From Corythoichthys intestinalis (taxonomy: Eukaryota; Chordata; Actinopteri; Syngnathiformes; Syngnathidae): a DNA stretch of 64,000 nucleotides. The stretch lies in contig NC_080410.1 in assembly GCF_030265065.1 (NCBI RefSeq), forward strand, positions 20,070,898 through 20,134,897, written 5' to 3'. The number at the start of each line of letters is the position of its first letter. Position 1 is the first letter of the stretch. The translations under genes were made by a program, and so were the position numbers. A model generated the notes under the pieces. The model made no database searches, was not told where the DNA came from, and saw nothing but the letters and a program-made list of their open reading frames with translations. This document shows, piece by piece, positions 59,101 to 64,000 of the stretch.

Positions 59101-62100
59101 AACTAGAGATATACCGATTATTGGCTGGGAAGATTATCGGCGCCGATATTTGGAAGTTTAAAATATATCGGTTTCTGGCTTTTTTTCTTTTTTAATCTGA
59201 CCGACCGATATGAAAAAAAAATCTGTTTAAAACTGGGTTATTTCGGCTCAGATGCAGCCACACCTCGCTCTCCCGCACTAGTATTCACCCCGGTCTGATT
59301 GGTTAAATGTTAAATGGAGTTACACTTGTATTGCACCTTTCCACCTTCTTAAGGCCCTCTAAGTGCTTCACATTATATCATCATCGACCTACTCGTGACG
59401 CAGCACCAGATGCAACGTGGGGTTTAGTAATTTGTTCAAATATACAAGACGAGGTCATCAGGGTGGAGAATCAAACCTACAAACTCTGGGTTAGGGAACG
59501 ATTACTCTACCACTGAACCACACCACCCTCAAGCAGCAGAGGCATTCAATAAACATGCTTTTGGCTTTTCAATGAAGTTCACTGTTTGCGTTATTGAATT
59601 TTCTTTATACCAATTTTCACACTCTTACTGCAAATGAATATCGGCGCCTGTAACTACTAGTAATCGGTATCGGTCCTGACAAACCCATTGCGGTCGATCT
59701 CTAGTCAAAACCAAAACAGGAGAGGGAAACTAAATAAAATAACATTTTTTAAAATAAAACCTTTAACATAAGCGACTTCAAAATTTTGCATGTATCCCTG
59801 AAACACTGACGAATGCTGGTCTTTCAATGAGGGGAAGCTCAAAGTGTGTCCGCCTGTGAGTGCTTTGTGATGGTGAGGGGGCTCAGCGTCACCCGCTGCT
59901 CGGTATAGAAAGAAACTAGGGTGCCAGAAATCAAGTCTCCAAACACAAGCAGCTACAAAACACCAGAAATAGAAGCTGAATTTTTCGTTGTCGTTTTTTA
60001 AAAAAGCAAGTGTTGCTAGGATTATTATGAGAGTCTCCGGTTCAACTCAGAACAACGGAATGAAAATTGCAAAATGCCTCCCATGGATGTTAATCTGACA
60101 AGATCACAGATTTGCTCACTTCATTGTCAATCAAAATGGGATTCAGCCTCAGACAGATCATCCAGTCATCATCCAGAGAAGCAAAGCTTCCGTGCCAGCT
60201 AAGCCCCTCCCACTGCCCATAGACCCCAGAGATGCCCAGAGTCCGATGGGCGGGATAAACCCAGCTTTTAGCCAATGACTCGTCTCGTTTTACTGTAGTG
60301 GAACAATGCATTCTTAACTCTGGAGACGGATAGCGTCCACACTGTTTAAAGGACTTGGAAGCTGCACGAACGAATGAAAGAAAAGCAAGCCGCATCATAA
60401 CCAGTGATAAGAAGCTAATTCTGAACAAAAGTTGAGCGAATATTTAGTGAATGACATCTACACACAAGAATATACACTACATTTGATCACTTTTTTTGAC
60501 ATTTTGGGGGCTTCGCTTGCAGTCTTAAAGCAATCATCACTGTCCTGAAATTGCGGTCCACTCTGTTATGTTGTTCAGTACAATGTCTGATTGCAGTTAA
60601 CATGTCAAAAATTGTGAGGGCTTGAACTATTAACAAAGTTTTCAATGAGTGATGTACTTACCAAATAGATGTATCTGACTGCATCGATCGTCCTCAACTG
60701 GGGGTTCACTTGGACGAGTGTTTTGACCACATCAGCAGGCTGAGTGACGAGCGAGGCAGACACCCCTGCCATGACCCCGCAGCTGAAGTTAGCCAGTGGG
60801 GCGAAGGCAGACATGTGGATCTCTTGAATTAAGATACACAATAAACAGAGTGGTCAAAATGGATATCTACATATTCGTTTGTCCTGCTTGTCAAAAACGA
60901 AAACCGGAAATTGTCCAAGTGAGATGATGGAGATGCTCCACACTTAAAAAAATGTAATTGTTTTTACTTAATGTTAATAAATCGTAACAAATAAAAACAA
61001 AATATAAATTGAACATTTGCAATTAAGAGGGTCAAAAAAAGAATTTGAACGAATTTTAGGTCAACAATGTCTAAACAACTATTCAACTATGAAAATAGTT
61101 TTCGATTCTTTTGATTATCGATTAGCCCCTTAAGTCCTTTTACAACCCTAACCCTAACTAAGTTGGGGGGAGGGGTTCAAGTACCGGTAGACAATGGCTG
61201 CGTTTCAATCGCGGTTTAAATGAGCCCTCGCTCACTTGCCCTAGCAAGCTTGCCCAAGGGAATCCCTGCCGCCATTTTAAGGGCTGTTTCAATTCCCAAA
61301 AAAGCGAAGTGAACTTGGTGAGATGGAACCTCAGAGGGCTCAGTGATCAAGTGAAAAACGATGGTCACTCCGGAGCTCTCTGTATCCCAGAATGCATTGC
61401 AAGGGTGCATGGAAAATATGTCCATGCGGTGGTGATAATGAAGCTCAAACATCATTGGCTGCTGTATATATACCACCAAAGAAGAAGAAAATGAATTAAG
61501 CTGCCAGCACGGTGTTATACCAAACTGCCTTTCGAATTGTAAAATTCATCATTGTTGTTAAAAAATAAAAATAAAAAAATTAGACTGTATGTGGCAGTTA
61601 TGGCAGAACGTATGGAATCACAATAGTGCCAAAATAAAATAAAAACAAAAACACATGAATAAATAAATAAATATAAAGAGAAATAAATGAATAAATAATG
61701 ATGAAGTAACTTTTTTTTTTACTTTCACTTTTGCCATAAAAAAAAGGGCGGGAGTATTTTTTTCACTGATGCTTCTATTTCGCTTATCTTTTCTATTTTG
61801 CTTTTAACGAAAGGAATGTTCTGTCAATCAAATGGCATTGGGAGGGACTGAAACTAAACTTCAAATAGGTTAAATGCATTTAAACAACAAATTTGTCTAC
61901 AAATTATAAGGTATCAACAAATAAATAAAGAATTGCCCAAATAAAATTTGATACAAAACTAATAATTTGATCATTCTCAGGTACCGACGTATTGCCATCA
62001 AGAGCGGAATACGTCTCCGGCTTATTGACATGAGTCGCCGTGCATTTTGTGCGATGTAGAATAATGGTGCCACCAGGGAGTGGCCAGGCCTGGCCACGGT

Positions 62101-64000
62101 TCCCCCCAATGAATTTGTTGGCCACTGCACGCCCCAGTATAATGTTAGATTGTAGTAGCTGCAGAACTCAAAATGTTGACTGGACTATTATGGACTATGC
62201 ACATTAACACAATATAATAGTGTACAAAATACAATATAACACAATCAACAAAAGTATATCAGTAGGTGTGTCCTTAAGTCAATCTGACAGTTTTCTACTG
62301 GCCTGTTTGTTACTACAACATAGTAAAAACCTGAAATTATGGCTTTTATTTTTTGTGTGCCACCTCAAGGTTTTAAGTGGCCCCATTTGGCCACCCCTAT
62401 GAAGAATTTCTGGAGGTGCCACTGATTTGGAATTGGCAGTATAGCGCTACTCCAAAACCTTGTGGTTGTTTCATGATTTTCTTGCCTGTGAGTGAACAAG
62501 GGCAGGTGTGTTCCAATTACGTCTTTCGCTCCCCCTCCGCCCACTTTCCCTCCACCCTCCAAGTGGCTTCCGTGTGACGTCATAGCAAGTGCTTAGGGCA
62601 AGTGACCGAGGGCAACTCAAACCGTGATTGGAACGCAGCCAATCACTCGCGCACCACCAAGCTCCGCCCTTGGCAAATTGGTGCCCTGGGCATTGGCCCA
62701 AGTGCTGTGTTAGGATCCATCACTCAATAGCAGCTAATGAGTTAAAAAGGAAGTAACCCAAAAACGACACAAAATTAATAGGAAGTGACCAAAATTCTAC
62801 AGGCCTTTTCTATTTGTAAGTCAAAAGAACACAAAATATTGTTTCCTTGACCAGTCTGGAAACAACCGTCTTGTTTTCATGAACATACCTGTTGGCAAAT
62901 TGGTCTTCATCTGGCTGTAGAACATAACATAGATTCCAGAGAAAGGAACGTCTCGGAGCAAAGTGGCCATCATGCCAGAGTATAACGCTGCGGGACCTTC
63001 AGTCCGACACACACTGCGAAGAGCCCCGGTGACACTTTCGTAGCGGTACCTGCCACACTATAGCAAAAGAATGAATTTTATTTTGTTATCTTATTATTAT
63101 TTTGAATACCATAATTCAGAAAACTCTAAAGTTCTTCATGTTTCTGTGTTTTCTCACTTCATATCGAGTCTTGATGACCGTTACAGGCAGCATAAGGACC
63201 CCAGCAACCGTCCTGGCCCCGCCTCCCAGCAGCACAGCCCCCAAAGCTCCTGGGTTTTTTTCTTGGAAGAACTGCTGCTTTAATGAATGATAAGTGCTGA
63301 AGTAGAGCCCCACACCAGGGATGGTCCTCATAAACGACTGGGTGAGCATAAAAACAATAGAGAGATGAGAGATTCGTTTGAAAGAATTTAAAAACATGTG
63401 CTGGTCTACCTTAATAGCAGGGGTGGAAAAAGTACCCAGAAACTGTACAGTTTTTATTTAATTTATTTATTTTATACATTATTTATAAAAGTTACATTGA
63501 TTACATTTTACTGAAGTACTGGTGTAAAAATCTACTTCAAGTAAAAGTGAAAAGTCCATTTACAAATTACTCAAAGGTTACTTAGTTACTTTTTGCGTGG
63601 GGGAGAAGAGTGTAACAACAAAATAGTAATTGTACAAATATTTTGGCAAAAATTGGAATGCCTCTCTCAGTGTGATGTAAATGAGGACCAATTAGAATGA
63701 TTGTAATCATTTGTCAGCCCTTTTTGGGTCAATGCCATTAGATAAACCTAACATAGTGATAGTGGTGCATGTTCTTTGTAATAGCTATAAATTGCTCAAT
63801 TTTCAACCAACTTTCAAACAGCTTAATATTTCTTAAATGTCAGAAGTGCAATAAATTAGTTGTCCTTTTTTTTTCTTTTCTTTTTTTTTTTAAGCACGGC
63901 CACATTAATTACAGTATACTTAGGTACAGTAATGACAGTCAATGTAATTCTTTATTTTCCACCCCTGGTTGTGAGTATTGTCATTCTAACCGGTGAAGCT
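56168..64000 (-). CDS. slc25a38: Mitochondrial glycine transporter (SLC25A38, appoptosin), partial
   Basis: SLC25A38 imports glycine across the inner mitochondrial membrane for the first step of haem synthesis; human loss causes sideroblastic anaemia. Exons seen, 5' to 3': 63991-64000 (tail of an exon cut by the window edge, ASP then donor GTTAGA), 63158-63337, 62889-63057, 60662-60822, 56168-56290 (stop TGA). Phases join. The second exon has [20 protein letters not shown] and the [10 protein letters not shown] carrier signature (PxxxxKxR). The fourth has [20 protein letters not shown] followed by ADVVKT, the third-repeat signature. The last has [20 protein letters not shown] and [11 protein letters not shown]. 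This covers roughly the last 200 residues; the N-terminal repeat is outside. The introns hold several hAT elements. Confidence 0.94.
56341..57333. mobile_element. hAT element (TAGGGTTGTTCCGATC ends), chimeric
   Basis: TAGGGTTGTTCCGATCATGG and the inverse of GATCGGGACATCTCTA bound 993 bp. ATGTTAAT is duplicated exactly at 56333-56340 and 57334-57341. The interior (about 56480-57140) is the body of the TAGGGCTGTCAAACG family seen whole at 57715-58468 (ATATATACATTCAACATACAG, GGAAGTGGAACAAGACTC). Confidence 0.88.
57405..58630. mobile_element. hAT element (CAGTGGCGCC ends)
   Basis: CAGTGGCGCCTCCAGAAATT and the inverse of GGGGGCGCCACTG are the ends. CCAATCAT is duplicated exactly at 57397-57404 and 58631-58638. 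It landed in a palindromic TTAA MITE whose halves lie at 57362-57404 and 58631-58765. It contains the younger hAT at 57715-58468. A reversed relative is at 62070-62425. Confidence 0.9.
57715..58468. mobile_element. hAT element (TAGGGCTGTCAAACG ends)
   Basis: TAGGGCTGTCAAACGATTAA and the inverse of AATTTGACAGCCCTA bound 754 bp. CATTTAAC is duplicated exactly at 57707-57714 and 58469-58476. No coding content. It is the innermost of three layers here, and parts of it appear inside 24729-26319 and 56341-57333. Confidence 0.92.
58631..58765. repeat. Palindromic TTAA-type MITE, right part
   Basis: AATCCTTTTAAAGTGGGATG and CTTCAAATGGATTGGACGTC then ATCGCCATTGAAG complete the copy whose left end (TTTTAGTGTCGTTGACGATG) is at 57367. 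Confidence 0.7.
59104..59703. mobile_element. hAT MITE (TAGAGATATACCG ends) with a later insert
   Basis: TAGAGATATACCGATTATTG and the inverse of GTCGATCTCTA bound 600 bp. GTCAAAAC is duplicated exactly at 59096-59103 and 59704-59711. About 59305-59530 (ACTTGTATTGCACCTTTCCA to CACTGAACCACACCACC) is a separate repeat, common in fish, lying inside it. Confidence 0.9.
59712..60661. other. slc25a38 intron stretch, unrecognised
   Basis: A 112-residue minus frame (60428-60090) with text such as [13 protein letters not shown] and [14 protein letters not shown] has no domain I know and no splice link to slc25a38 exons. It is treated as intronic, not as a gene. Nothing else is seen. Confidence 0.35.
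61196..62640. mobile_element. DNA element with GGCTGCGTTYCAATC ends
   Basis: GGCTGCGTTTCAATCGCGGT on the left and its inverse ending AACGCAGCC on the right share about 50 bp (TCACTTGCCCTA block). AAT stands at 61193-61195 and 62641-62643, suggesting a 3-bp duplication. No transposase seen. It contains the reversed CAGTGGCGCC-type hAT at 62070-62425. Class uncertain (a 3-bp site would fit PIF/Harbinger or EnSpm). Confidence 0.65.
62070..62425. mobile_element. hAT element of the CAGTGGCGCC family, reversed and worn
   Basis: GGTGCCACCAGGGAGTGGCC to GGCCACCCCTATGAAGAATT and TCTGGAGGTGCCACTG matches 57405-58630 in reverse, without its inner hAT. Shared interior: CAACATTTTGAG/CTCAAAATGTTG and GCCATAATTTCAGG. 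The duplication is not clear. Confidence 0.75.

Noticed and set aside
59305-59530. Possible tRNA-derived SINE (CTACCACTGAACCACACC)
   Set aside because: No A and B boxes in correct spacing were found. It is kept only as an unclassified repeat inside the 59104-59703 element.
60090-60428. 112-residue minus-strand open frame in the slc25a38 intron
   Set aside because: It looked exon-like ([13 protein letters not shown]), but slc25a38 exons join in phase without it and I recognise no family.
61141-61162. CCCTAACCCTAA, telomere-like
   Set aside because: Only two units. Too short to be an interstitial telomeric array.

Overview
The window is vertebrate nuclear DNA: short coding exons with GT/AG introns, long AT-rich introns, and very many DNA transposons of the hAT, Tc1, Tigger, TTAA-site and THAP-bearing types typical of percomorph teleosts. 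I place it in a percomorph fish. A syngnathid-like genome is possible from the abundant palindromic TTAA repeat, but that is only an impression. I saw no LTR element, reverse transcriptase, CRISPR array or tRNA gene.

Five host genes can be read exon by exon. hook2 (+) contributes only its last three coding exons (to 511). trir (+) lies at 4942-9251 in three exons and encodes 150 residues. ubn2 (-) runs from 49583 down to 18573 in 17 coding exons and encodes 1312 residues; all its phases join cleanly. rpsa (-) runs from 54796 (5'TOP leader exon) to 51177 and encodes 306 residues. slc25a38 (-) enters from beyond the right edge and ends at 56168. trir and ubn2 are convergent; ubn2, rpsa and slc25a38 run the same way. 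hook2-trir and rpsa-slc25a38 are each neighbour pairs in mammals too, so ubn2 sits between two old linkage blocks. The genes have unrelated duties: dynein adaptor, RNA-processing nuclease, H3.3 chaperone subunit, 40S ribosomal protein and mitochondrial glycine carrier.

Most of the rest is transposon. The trir intron 1 is a hAT copy (5348-8843) carrying a THAP-bearing two-gene element (5418-7163), itself hit by another hAT, plus a further hAT-like insertion. Between trir and ubn2 lies a deep nest (about 9917-17706): a Tc1 element split by a hAT, with inner insertions, and by a fold-back Tc1 element. The ubn2 introns hold another Tc1 (20262-21803), a Tc1/hAT nest (24437-26620), a Tigger (29061-29849), and a 9.8-kb hAT nest in intron 10 (30531-40298) in which one family member has landed inside another. 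A second THAP two-gene element lies in ubn2 intron 1 (47572-48720). The slc25a38 introns hold four or more hAT-type elements with intact 8-bp target duplications.

The observation I rate highest is the THAP two-gene element. Both copies keep two inward-facing first exons, each closed by a good splice donor, between long inverted repeats flanked by AT. This fits the ISL2EU (IS4EU) superfamily as I remember it.
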